Assembly (NCBI RefSeq): GCF_017811155.1 | Contig: NZ_JACVCV010000016.1 | Span: 1-64,000, forward strand | Length of the DNA: 64,000 nucleotides | Direction: 5' to 3' | Source: Lunatimonas salinarum | GTDB lineage: Bacteria > Bacteroidota > Bacteroidia > Cytophagales > Cyclobacteriaceae | Shown: one piece after another, positions 17,284 to 25,529 of the stretch | Numbering within the stretch: position 1 is the first letter of the stretch | How the letters are laid out: every line of letters starts with the position of its first letter | Translations under genes and position numbers: made by a program | Notes under the pieces: generated by a model | Seen by the model: only the letters and a program-made list of their open reading frames with translations | Database searches by the model: none | Told to the model about the DNA's origin: nothing

Positions 17284-18432
17284 TTAGCCTTGCGGCACCA
17301 GTTTGATCAGTAGGCCTGTTGCCTCGGTTACGGCATAGATGTACCCATCCGGGCTTTGGGCCACGTGGCGAACCCTGCCAATGTCCTGAAGGAGTCTTTC
17401 TTCATTGATAAATTGGGTGCCTTGTAATTGTACTCGGTTGATATGTTGCTTGGCCAGTGCGCCTACCAATAGGTTACCTTTCCAAGAGGGGTATTTATCC
17501 GAAGTAACCAAGACCGCTCCACAAGGGGCGATAGAGGGTCTCCAGAAGTGGATAGGCTGCTCCAATCCTGTACGGACGGTATCCTCCGTAATGATTGTAT
17601 CGTCGTAGTTGATGCCGTAGGTTATTTCTGGCCAGCCGTAATTCTTGCCCTTTTGGATTAGGTTGATTTCGTCACCTCCCTTCGGTCCGTGTTCGATGCC
17701 CCAGATTCTGTCGGAGGAGGCATCGTATACCAATCCTTGAGGATTTCGGTTGCCATAGGTCCAGATTGATGGGATGGCATCGGGCTCGTTTACAAATGGG
17801 TTGTCAGAGGGGATGCGTCCATCGTCGTGGATTCGGTGAATCTTTCCATGGGAGTTTTTCAGTGTTTGGGCGTTTTCCGGATTGGCTCCGCGCTCCCCGT
17901 TGCTAAAAAACAAGTAGTTGTCCTTATCAAAGATGATTCGGCTACCAAAGTGCCTTCCGCCTTCTACAGCCGGTGTGGTGATGATCAGATCTTCCTGTTC
18001 TACCAGTCGGTTGCCATCCAGTTTAGCCCGCATGATGGCCGTGGCCCCGCCGCCTTCTACCGGTTTGGCATAGGCGATGTAGATCCATCCGTTATGGGTA
18101 TAATCCGGGTGGATTTGAATGTCTAACAGGCCCGCCTGATTGACTGCATGGACGGCCGGCACACCTTCTAATTTATGGCCGGTGAAGGCATCGTTTTCAA
18201 AAACCAGAATTTCGCCTTTGCGTTCTGTGACCAACATTCTGCCATCCGGCAACCAGGTCATGCCCCATGGGTTTTCTAGTTCCGTGTACAGCGTGTCCAC
18301 TTTGATGACGTGTTTTTCGGTTGTCACCGCAAAGGGGTCGATTTCGATAACAGCCTCGGATGTTTTTTCTTCGCAGGAAGAAAAGGCGATGATTGCCAGT
18401 AGGATAAAATGTAAGGAATGGTTTATTTTCAT
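17284..18432 (-). CDS. PQQ-dependent sugar dehydrogenase-like lipoprotein
   Basis: A 382-residue secreted lipoprotein (signal peptide and FSSC lipobox, Cys20) with the six-bladed propeller of soluble aldose sugar/glucose-sorbosone dehydrogenases: LENPWGMTWLPDGRMLVTER at 52-71, HFGSRIIFDKDNYL, and GYRNPQG-like YGNRNPQGLVYD followed by WGIEHGPKGGDEIN. Substrate is probably an aldose oxidised in the periplasm with PQQ; no PQQ synthesis genes are nearby. It carries an unusual upstream region: a 31-codon frame whose stop overlaps its start, and a ~95-nt leader shared with the gene at 55978-58884. Confidence 0.85.
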   Translation of the reverse strand: MKINHSLHFILLAIIAFSSCEEKTSEAVIEIDPFAVTTEKHVIKVDTLYTELENPWGMTWLPDGRMLVTERKGEILVFENDAFTGHKLEGVPAVHAVNQAGLLDIQIHPDYTHNGWIYIAYAKPVEGGGATAIMRAKLDGNRLVEQEDLIITTPAVEGGRHFGSRIIFDKDNYLFFSNGERGANPENAQTLKNSHGKIHRIHDDGRIPSDNPFVNEPDAIPSIWTYGNRNPQGLVYDASSDRIWGIEHGPKGGDEINLIQKGKNYGWPEITYGINYDDTIITEDTVRTGLEQPIHFWRPSIAPCGAVLVTSDKYPSWKGNLLVGALAKQHINRVQLQGTQFINEERLLQDIGRVRHVAQSPDGYIYAVTEATGLLIKLVPQG

Positions 18433-18524
18433 CTGTTTATAATTTGTTCTTTAGCGGTCAGATGGAATCTCGCACGAATTACAATCGTCCCTCCGTGTGT
18501 CGCTTGCGTCGTGCTCGATTTCAT
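18429..18524 (-). CDS. Possible 31-residue upstream ORF overlapping the dehydrogenase start
   Basis: ATG at 18524-18522 opens a 31-codon frame whose TGA (18431-18429) overlaps the dehydrogenase ATG (18432-18430) as ATGA. The peptide begins MKSSTTQATH and is basic and polar, with no signal peptide. At the related leader at 58975 the same ATGAAATCGAGCA start gives only six codons before a stop, so the DNA/RNA rather than the peptide seems conserved. It may be a coupling or attenuation leader, or not translated. Confidence 0.3.
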   Translation of the reverse strand: MKSSTTQATHGGTIVIRARFHLTAKEQIINR

Positions 18525-18549
18525 GTGTCTATAATTGTTTTTCAGTGGT
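18430..18549 (-). promoter_or_regulatory. Leader element, copy A, with extra upstream half-motif
   Basis: Read on the minus strand, the ~95 nt before the dehydrogenase start (18524 to 18430) share blocks with 58975-58882: ATGAAATCGAGCA, TGCGAGATTCCAT, GACCGCT and ATTATAAACA, in the same order and nearly the same spacing. A second copy of the distal half-motif (ACCACTGAAAAACAATTATA then an ATG) lies directly upstream at 18549-18525. The shared blocks mark a repeated 5' leader of unknown function. Confidence 0.6.
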
Positions 18550-19299
18550 AACGTCGAACTTCGGTATATAAAGCAGTAGTCAATGTGCGTATCCCGCATG
18601 TTCCTGCCGGTTTGCCGTTGAAGGAAACGTATTTTACGGTGTATTGACCTTATTTAACCTGATCCATTGGTTTCCAATACACTTCGATTGGCAAAGGTAA
18701 CCAATTCCCGGAAATAATTTGGGTTTGGGTGTAGGCCATTTCTTACGCATATACGTGACTTCTGCGGGAATTTCGGCATGTGGTCTTATACGGTTCACTA
18801 GCTTCTTCCCCCATGGCCTTTTGGGTAGCTTTTTTAGCTATGATTACGCCTGTAGAGTTGGAGATTTAGGGTCTAAGGTTCGATTTTTGAGTCCTTCACA
18901 TGGGTGAAGTTTTTTCTTTTACCATTTCACATATAATATTCTGTAATTTACGGTATTAAATCTGCTTTATATTTATTTTTTAACTATATATTGAAAATAT
19001 ACAAAATAATATTTTGATTTGTACTCGATATTCTATACATTTAGTAAGTGTCAGTGATTAGCGATGGCAGGGGAGTTGTCCCTTAATTATTGTGATCATG
19101 GACAGGATTGAGGGTGAATTTGATGAGGGAAGACGAAGGGCGAGATAGGTGGGCGGTCATGCAATGTTCAAATTGATTTTACCCGATTTTTCCTACGATT
19201 CACCTTTCAAAATGGGCGGTTAATCGAATATTCCCGGAATTCGCCAGACTTGTATCGATATTTGGGATATCAAAACTGAACAGCTAAAAGGATAAAATT
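18550..19299. other. Gene-free intergenic region
   Basis: No convincing gene. A 62-codon plus-strand frame at 18719-18907 lacks support. The part at 18940-19045 is very AT-rich and contains TTTG (19013-19016), 19 bases, then TACATTTA (19036-19043), a near match to the Bacteroidota promoter and the best candidate for transcription of the lipoprotein/LruC genes, with a ~250-base leader. Confidence 0.5.
19013..19043 (+). promoter_or_regulatory. Possible promoter for the lipoprotein/LruC pair
   Basis: TTTG at 19013-19016, exact 19-base spacer, TACATTTA at 19036-19043 (one mismatch to TAnnTTTG). It sits in the AT-rich stretch and about 257 bases ahead of the next plus-strand gene. The motif match alone is weak evidence in AT-rich DNA. 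Confidence 0.35.
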
Positions 19300-19728
19300 A
19301 TGAATAAGGCAATTATCTATCGTTGGGGGGGAATTTTTATGACAGTCGCCGTGCTGTCGTTTACCTCCTGTATGCCGGATCCGATTGAAGAGGGTCCGAG
19401 TGACATTGTGGAAACCCCTCTATCGGGGTTGGTGGCCAGTGAAGCGTTTGAATGGTCTACCTTTAAGGAAGTAGAGGTTTCCGTGACTGGTTTGCCACTA
19501 CCTGCCCTAGTGGAAAGAAGACTTACCTTAATGACAGGTGATGGGGATGTGTTCTTTTCCGGTCTTCAGTCGATGTCGGAGGATTTCAAGATGGTGTTTT
19601 CCCTACCCAATCACATCTCTACCCTGAAAATGACATACGGGGAGATCGAAAAGGAAGTGACCATCGAATCTGCCAAGGTGGTGTTGGATTACTTAGTAGC
19701 ATTGGACAATGCAGATTTGGACGAATAG
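19300..19728 (+). CDS. Small lipoprotein preceding the LruC-domain protein
   Basis: A 142-residue protein with signal peptide and lipobox FTSC (Cys24), followed by an acidic mature region with a beta-rich middle (about 45-130). No recognised domain. It starts at ATG 19300 and ends 22 bases before the LruC gene, suggesting the two are an operon and perhaps a surface-anchored partner pair. Function unknown. Confidence 0.7.
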   Translation: MNKAIIYRWGGIFMTVAVLSFTSCMPDPIEEGPSDIVETPLSGLVASEAFEWSTFKEVEVSVTGLPLPALVERRLTLMTGDGDVFFSGLQSMSEDFKMVFSLPNHISTLKMTYGEIEKEVTIESAKVVLDYLVALDNADLDE

Positions 19729-19750
19729 AACCCTACAAAAGACATTTATT

Positions 19751-21253
19751 ATGAAGAAGATCACATATATTCTATTGGGTTTGCTTGTTGGCTTTCAAAC
19801 GGCCTTTGGGCAGAATACCCTCGAAAACGATGCAGAGGCTGGCAGCAGGGATATTTATGCTGCGCAGTGTTGGGCTTTTGGTGCGGTGACGGCAAGTAAT
19901 TCAGCAAGTACTTTGATATCAGGAAGTTATAGTTTTCGGACTAATCAAGTTACGAGCGACCTAAATACCTCTACTTGGATCAAAAGCCCTTGGATTCAGC
20001 CCTTGGAAGGTGCTATTACATTCAATGCAAGGCTGGATGGTACTCAGGGAGGAAATCGTTCCATCTTGATTCAATACATTCCCTACGACGAAAGCAGTGC
20101 AAATGGGGAGGGTACTGAGGTGTTGTTTCACCAATACGATTTTCCCAATCCTATCACCAATCAAACAGTAGGAAGAGAAGTCAGCGCCGCTATTCCGGCA
20201 GCTATCATTGGTAAGCCACATAAGATTTTCATCAGCTTTGTTGGAACGGGCGGCACTGCACGTATTGGGCTGGATGATTTGGTGATTCCCGGTATTTATT
20301 TCTCTGATCCATCAAATGGCTGTACAATAGAGAAGACCGTAAAGGATGCCGATGGAGATGGTGTAGCCGATGCCGAAGATGCGTATCCGGAAGATCCCTA
20401 TCGGGCATTTGATAACCCATTCCCTGCAAAGGGTTTCAGCACCTTGATGTTTGAAGACTTGTGGCCTGCCTTGGGAGATTACGATTTCAATGACTTGGTG
20501 GTAGATTACCGCATCAATCGTGTGACCGATGCCAAAGGCGAAATCGTGGAGGTGATTGCTGAACTCAAGACGAGGGCTGCGGGTGCGGGTTATCGAAATG
20601 GGTTTGGAATCGAATTTACCGGGGTAGCTCCTTCCAAGGTTATTGGAGTGGAAGGAACGAAAATCAAAGGAGGTTCCATTCACCAATTCGAGGCAAATGG
20701 GCTGGAATCAAATACGAGGTTTGTCACAGTGATTGCCTTTGATGACGTATACAATGTGCTGCCGCACCTTGGCCAAGGTACTACAGGGGTGAATACCACT
20801 CCGGGAGGTCCGTTTCAGGAGGTTACGCTTCAGCAAGTGGTGATAACCTTCAAAAAGGATGGAATAGCCGGTTCTGGGGGTGCTGCGAAGTTGAGTGACA
20901 TCACCCATGCTAATTTCAATCCTTTCCTGATAGCGAACCAAAAGAGAGGCTACGAGATCCATTTGCCCTTCAAGCCAGCGACAAGTTTGGCGGATCCAAG
21001 TTTGTTTGGAACCATCGATGACAATGCCATGGTTGGTGCTAGGGCTAGAAGCAATTATCGAAGCAAAAACGGAAATCTACCTTGGGCATTGGATATAGCG
21101 GAGAACATCCCCTACCTTCAGGAAGGTAATAATTTTACCAAAGGATACCTGAAGTTTACAGACTGGGTAAAGTCGAATGGTAGCATGTATGCAGATTGGT
21201 ATTTGGACGAGTCGGGCTATCGCAACAGGGAGGCTCTCTTAGATATCAAGTAA
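19751..21253 (+). CDS. LruC-domain secreted protein
   Basis: A 500-residue secreted protein. Signal peptide 1-20 (ending FGQ), a beta-sandwich-like N-terminal part (about 25-190), a thrombospondin type-3/calcium-binding-like DADGDGVADAEDAYPEDP (199-216), then the LruC domain, recognised by FEDLWPALGDYDFNDLVVDY (235-254) and following strands. LruC domains occur in Leptospira and Bacteroidota surface proteins; function is not established. The frame is open from 19709, but ATG 19751 starts the signal peptide. No CHU_C or Por C-terminal sorting tail was seen. Confidence 0.82.
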   Translation: MKKITYILLGLLVGFQTAFGQNTLENDAEAGSRDIYAAQCWAFGAVTASNSASTLISGSYSFRTNQVTSDLNTSTWIKSPWIQPLEGAITFNARLDGTQGGNRSILIQYIPYDESSANGEGTEVLFHQYDFPNPITNQTVGREVSAAIPAAIIGKPHKIFISFVGTGGTARIGLDDLVIPGIYFSDPSNGCTIEKTVKDADGDGVADAEDAYPEDPYRAFDNPFPAKGFSTLMFEDLWPALGDYDFNDLVVDYRINRVTDAKGEIVEVIAELKTRAAGAGYRNGFGIEFTGVAPSKVIGVEGTKIKGGSIHQFEANGLESNTRFVTVIAFDDVYNVLPHLGQGTTGVNTTPGGPFQEVTLQQVVITFKKDGIAGSGGAAKLSDITHANFNPFLIANQKRGYEIHLPFKPATSLADPSLFGTIDDNAMVGARARSNYRSKNGNLPWALDIAENIPYLQEGNNFTKGYLKFTDWVKSNGSMYADWYLDESGYRNREALLDIK

Positions 21254-21314
21254 GGATGCGGGGTCGTCAATAGGTAGGGGTTTACCTACTATGGTAATTT
21301 TGATATGAATTGTT

Positions 21315-21352
21315 AAAAAGAACAGGGGATACACTTAGCTCCTGTTCTTTTT
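21315..21352. terminator. Intrinsic terminator after the LruC gene
   Basis: Perfect 12-base stem (21315-21326 with 21341-21352), 14-base loop, arms ending A5 and T5. It follows the LruC stop by about 60 bases. Confidence 0.88.
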
Positions 21353-21385
21353 ATTGGGTGAAAATTAAAATTTTGTTTAGCTTTG
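21353..21385 (+). promoter_or_regulatory. Possible promoter for the adhesin/PorP/OmpA cassette
   Basis: An exact -7 type TAGCTTTG at 21378-21385 with ATTG at 21353-21356 (21-base spacing) directly after the preceding terminator. The next gene starts 139 bases downstream. Confidence 0.4.
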
Positions 21386-21523
21386 TCCAAGTGAGCATGT
21401 CAAGCTTAGGGGGCATTTAAGAACCAATCGCATAAGTTGTCACACGAGAAGCATGCCTTTTTGATGGGTCGGGTTTTTTCGGTGTTTTATGGAATGTAGG
21501 GGAATAGTTTTTAATAAGGGAAT

Positions 21524-24460
21524 ATGATGAGTGATATCAAAGATTTAATCAGTAGATCAGTGGGTTTGATCACGATTTTCAAAGCTGCTGTGGTTTTATT
21601 TTTTTGCTTTCAAGCCAGTGTTCTGCTCGGCCAAAGTATCGTGGTGACAGAAAACCAGAACAATATACCTATTGTGGAACTGACCTTGGAAGTGGATGGA
21701 CAGGAGATTGTACAGGTTTCCGCGGAAGGGAATATTAACCCTACTCCAGCAAATGTCCCGGTAGTCATCAAGTCAGTTAAGGTAGCGGAGGATCGAAATA
21801 TCTTCGCCACTACCAGGCGGCCGATAGTTACCAATCCAAACCCCCTACTAGGGACGGAACAGATACCAGCGAATGCGGTGCAAATCATTAATTTTGACAA
21901 TCAAAACATATCGCACCGGGATCCGACTTTTTTGGCTAGGTTTGAGGATGCCGTTTCAGTACCGGATTTGCGGACGTATTGGGACATCAGCTTTCAACCG
22001 TCCATTCCCAGAGGTGAGCAGTTTGTTGACTTGATCTATCCGGATCAGGTAGTAACCAACGGTTTTCTGTTGTATACCGAACGATTTGGGAACTCAGCGA
22101 CCGACTTTATTGCATTGGGAAGAAATGGAGAACCCATCCCAGGGGCGAATTTGGTTCAAGTGCGAGGTTGGCAATGGGATACCGGTGTAAATCACGTTTC
22201 CAACGTTTCCGAACAAAGTCAGTGGCTGATCCTGTTTTCCCCTTCCATTTTTGAATCCAGCGAGCCAATATTCGGCATACGCGTGATCAGTACGAATGAA
22301 CCCGATGGAAAGATTGTCTTTTTCGTAAACTCGGTTTCTGCTACACCGGATTTGGTAGAGCGGGTTAACAGTGAAATAGGAGGTGAAAGCATCGTAAACG
22401 TCCTTGACAACGACGAGCTAAACGGATTGCCTTTGGTTCCCATTGATGTACAACTGAGCATTTTGGAGCCCTTTGGAACAGACCAAGTGATCTTGAATGC
22501 GGATGGTTCGGTAGATGTGCTACCCAATACTCCTCCAGGTGTATACACCGCTACCTATCAAATCCGAGCAGGGGACGGCGAAATTTCTACCGCAGACATA
22601 ACCATTGAGGTGATCGAGTACATCCCTATTGCAGGAGAAGATTTTGTGGCACTGGACAATAGTCTGGGGCAGGAGGCTGCTGTAAATGTCTTACAAAACG
22701 ATTTATTGAACGGCTTGCCAGCTACTGCTGAAAGTGTGTTGCTGACGGAGGTGACCAATGAGACGGGAGGAATTCTCACACTCAATGCAGATGGTACAGT
22801 GGATGTAGCGGTCGGTGTTCCTAACGGTATCTATACCCTGGTATATCAGATTTGCGACCGCGAAGACCCGGCGAAGTGTGATCAAGCAACAGTGACCGTT
22901 GCGGTTAATGAGACGGTGCTGCGAGCGATTGATGATGATTTTAGAAGGATTAACCTGAATGTGGGAGGGGTTGCTGGTAATGTGATTGCCAACGATTTGT
23001 TAAACAATCAACCCATCCCCCCGGGTAGAGTAGGGGCGACGATCACAGATAATGCAGGATTGATGGGTGTGTCCCTATCGGAGACCGGAGAGTTGGTTAT
23101 CCCAGAAGGTCTTCCCGAGGGAATTTACACGTTGACTTACGATTTATTTGAATTGGTAAATACGGACAATCGGGATGAGGCTACGATAACCATCGAGCTA
23201 GTAGATCCCCAGATTAGGGCGGAGGACGACTCGGCAATCACCAACCAAAATGAGGCAGTAACCATACCGATTTTGGCTAATGACTTTATTTCTGTAGGGG
23301 AGTTGGTTTTGTCGACTCTTGCCGTGACCGTGCCCCCTGCAAATGGTACCGCCGCTATCAGTGCGGAGGGTACAGTGACGTACACCCCGATGGCCAACTT
23401 TTCAGGGCAGGATACCTTTACCTACCAAATATGTGGAGAGGAGCCAGGCGTATGTGATATTGCATTGGTGACGGTCACTGTGCAGCCGATATTAGTGGAA
23501 TTACTCAAGGAGGCCGATGTCTCCGAGGCGCAGGTGGGAGATTTGGTAAATTATACGGTTGAAGTCACCAATAATTCGGTTTTTGAACTTTCGGAATTTG
23601 TAATCCAGGACCTCTTGCCATCTAATTTGGAGTTGGTGAGTTCTGAACCTGCACTAGGCAGTGACCTGGCGTGGAATTTGGGTGGGCTGGCAGCCGGTGT
23701 TTCCGTATCCTTTACCTTGCAGGTAAGGGCCCTATCCGAGGGGTCAGCGATAAATCAGGTCAGCATGGTTCTTGGTGCCTATCAAAACACCCAAGCCGCA
23801 GATCCGGTAATCATTGGGCCAAGGCAAGTCGACCTAGTTGTCTCAAAAACGTCTTTTGAGGCGGAGATTTTTGAGGGAAATGAATTTGAATACGAAATTC
23901 AGCTATCTAACGTAGGGGACCGTATGGCGACCGATGTCCAATTGGTAGATAATCTGCCAGCGGGCTTGGTATTCCTTGGGTTTACTTCGGTAGATTTCAC
24001 CGGAGCGCCCAGCGTTTCCGCAAATGCCATCACCTGGACGGTACCTGTGGTGAATCCGGGGCAGACAATGCGCTTCCGAATCCGTGCGCAAGCCACCCAA
24101 GTAGGGCAGATTACCAATACCGTTCGATTTACCCTAGGTGAAGGGCAGGAATTGCTGACTTCAACGGCAGAAGCAACTGACATCAACAATGTTCGGGCAT
24201 TTTTTATACCGAATGTAATTACTCCAGGTCGAATGGACGGGAAAAATGACCGGTTCGTAATCGGTGGAGTAGATCGATTTGCCTACAGCAAGCTGACCAT
24301 TTTTAACCGAAATGGGGATCATGTCTTAGAGCGTGAAAATTACGCCAATGACTGGTCAGCCGACGGCTTACAAGCCGGATCCTACTACTACGTACTCACT
24401 ACGAGGGATTCGGACGGAACGGAGCGCACATTTAAGGGCTGGGTACAGGTTATTCGGTAG
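21524..24460 (+). CDS. Large surface protein with Ig-like repeats, DUF11 and a CHU_C type IX sorting tail
   Basis: A 978-residue protein. Signal sequence about 1-37, an N-terminal beta region, then about four ~90-residue repeats (roughly 285-660) with the pattern NVLxNDLLNG...LNADGTVDV...GxYTxxYQI, the last resembling a cadherin-like Big_9 repeat. Two DUF11-type repeats follow (about 660-880), then a gliding-motility-associated CHU_C domain (893-978: PNVITP, LTIFNRNGD, LQAGSYYYVL). CHU_C tails direct export and surface attachment by the type IX secretion system. Together with the next two genes this looks like a cell-surface adhesin cassette. Confidence 0.88.
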   Translation: MMSDIKDLISRSVGLITIFKAAVVLFFCFQASVLLGQSIVVTENQNNIPIVELTLEVDGQEIVQVSAEGNINPTPANVPVVIKSVKVAEDRNIFATTRRPIVTNPNPLLGTEQIPANAVQIINFDNQNISHRDPTFLARFEDAVSVPDLRTYWDISFQPSIPRGEQFVDLIYPDQVVTNGFLLYTERFGNSATDFIALGRNGEPIPGANLVQVRGWQWDTGVNHVSNVSEQSQWLILFSPSIFESSEPIFGIRVISTNEPDGKIVFFVNSVSATPDLVERVNSEIGGESIVNVLDNDELNGLPLVPIDVQLSILEPFGTDQVILNADGSVDVLPNTPPGVYTATYQIRAGDGEISTADITIEVIEYIPIAGEDFVALDNSLGQEAAVNVLQNDLLNGLPATAESVLLTEVTNETGGILTLNADGTVDVAVGVPNGIYTLVYQICDREDPAKCDQATVTVAVNETVLRAIDDDFRRINLNVGGVAGNVIANDLLNNQPIPPGRVGATITDNAGLMGVSLSETGELVIPEGLPEGIYTLTYDLFELVNTDNRDEATITIELVDPQIRAEDDSAITNQNEAVTIPILANDFISVGELVLSTLAVTVPPANGTAAISAEGTVTYTPMANFSGQDTFTYQICGEEPGVCDIALVTVTVQPILVELLKEADVSEAQVGDLVNYTVEVTNNSVFELSEFVIQDLLPSNLELVSSEPALGSDLAWNLGGLAAGVSVSFTLQVRALSEGSAINQVSMVLGAYQNTQAADPVIIGPRQVDLVVSKTSFEAEIFEGNEFEYEIQLSNVGDRMATDVQLVDNLPAGLVFLGFTSVDFTGAPSVSANAITWTVPVVNPGQTMRFRIRAQATQVGQITNTVRFTLGEGQELLTSTAEATDINNVRAFFIPNVITPGRMDGKNDRFVIGGVDRFAYSKLTIFNRNGDHVLERENYANDWSADGLQAGSYYYVLTTRDSDGTERTFKGWVQVIR

Positions 24461-24555
24461 GACAAACACGTAGAGGCAATAGAAAGAAAAATAAACCTGA
24501 TTTTTGGTTTACACGCAGTAAGTAACAGACCGGGAATCGTAATTAAGTAGGAGGA

Positions 24556-25527
24556 ATGAAAGAGACTTTTAGAATTTTATGCGTGGTGTGGGTAGCGCTT
24601 GGCTTGGTCGTTGGAAATCTCCAAGCGCAGCAACTCCCCCAATTTAGCCAATACATGTTCAATGGCTTACATATCAACCCGGCCTATGCGGGCTACAAGG
24701 GGGAACATTATATACAATCGACCTATCGAAGTCAATGGGTGGACTTTCCGGGCGCACCGAAGACGTTCACTGCCACCGGAGATTTCAGCGCCAATGAGGG
24801 ACGTATGGGCTTTGGGGCATCCTTTATGACCGATCAGTTTGGGCCCGCAAAGACAAACGCTATCATGGCATCCTATGCGTACCGAATTCAAACAGGTGAA
24901 GATTCCTATTTGGGGCTGGGAGCCAGTGCAGGGGCTATTGAATATGCCATTGATGGAAGCCTTTTTAATCCGGGTGATCTAGATGATCCCGATGTGCCAC
25001 AAGGTGTGCTGAACGCCTTCACTCCCAACCTGAATACGGGTGTGTTTTTCCACACCCCGAGGTTTTATGCAGGAGTAAGTGCTTATAATTTGGTGGGAAG
25101 GCAGAAGTTGGCAGATGAAGGGCTGGCCTTGGCCTACCATAACTTGCACTATTATGTAACGATGGGCGGATTGTTTCCGCTTTCAGAAAAAGTGCAGTTC
25201 AAGCCTTCCTTTCTGGTGCGTCATTCCGATACAGGGCCTACTAACGTGGACTTGAACGGCATGGTGCTGTTTGTGGAAAGAATCTGGGTGGGTGCATCGT
25301 ACCGTACCAATGTAAAGGTCAACAGTGGATTGCCGGAGGATCTTTCTTCCCGAAACGCGCTTTCGTTTATCTTGGAACTTTTTGCGTTGGATAATCTGAG
25401 ATTGGGCTATGCCTACGATTTGCAAAACAACGTATTGAGCGGTTTGCGGAATAATTCCCATGAATTTTCCGTGGGCTATTACATCGCTCCGAGGAAAGTT
25501 AATATGAAAAACCCCAGATGGTTCTGA
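24556..25527 (+). CDS. PorP/SprF family type IX secretion membrane protein
   Basis: A 323-residue outer-membrane protein with a signal peptide (about 1-24, ending LQAQ) and the family opening QLPQFSQYMFNGLHINPAYA (26-45), then beta strands with many Gly/aromatic residues. PorP/SprF proteins are needed for export or attachment of specific type IX-secreted partners encoded next to them; here the likely partner is the CHU_C protein upstream. The gap to the OmpA gene is 2 bases. Confidence 0.93.
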   Translation: MKETFRILCVVWVALGLVVGNLQAQQLPQFSQYMFNGLHINPAYAGYKGEHYIQSTYRSQWVDFPGAPKTFTATGDFSANEGRMGFGASFMTDQFGPAKTNAIMASYAYRIQTGEDSYLGLGASAGAIEYAIDGSLFNPGDLDDPDVPQGVLNAFTPNLNTGVFFHTPRFYAGVSAYNLVGRQKLADEGLALAYHNLHYYVTMGGLFPLSEKVQFKPSFLVRHSDTGPTNVDLNGMVLFVERIWVGASYRTNVKVNSGLPEDLSSRNALSFILELFALDNLRLGYAYDLQNNVLSGLRNNSHEFSVGYYIAPRKVNMKNPRWF

Positions 25528-25529
25528 TT

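Noticed and set aside
18719-18907. 62-codon plus-strand frame
   Set aside because: No family pattern, lies in a gene-free stretch, and composition is not convincing.
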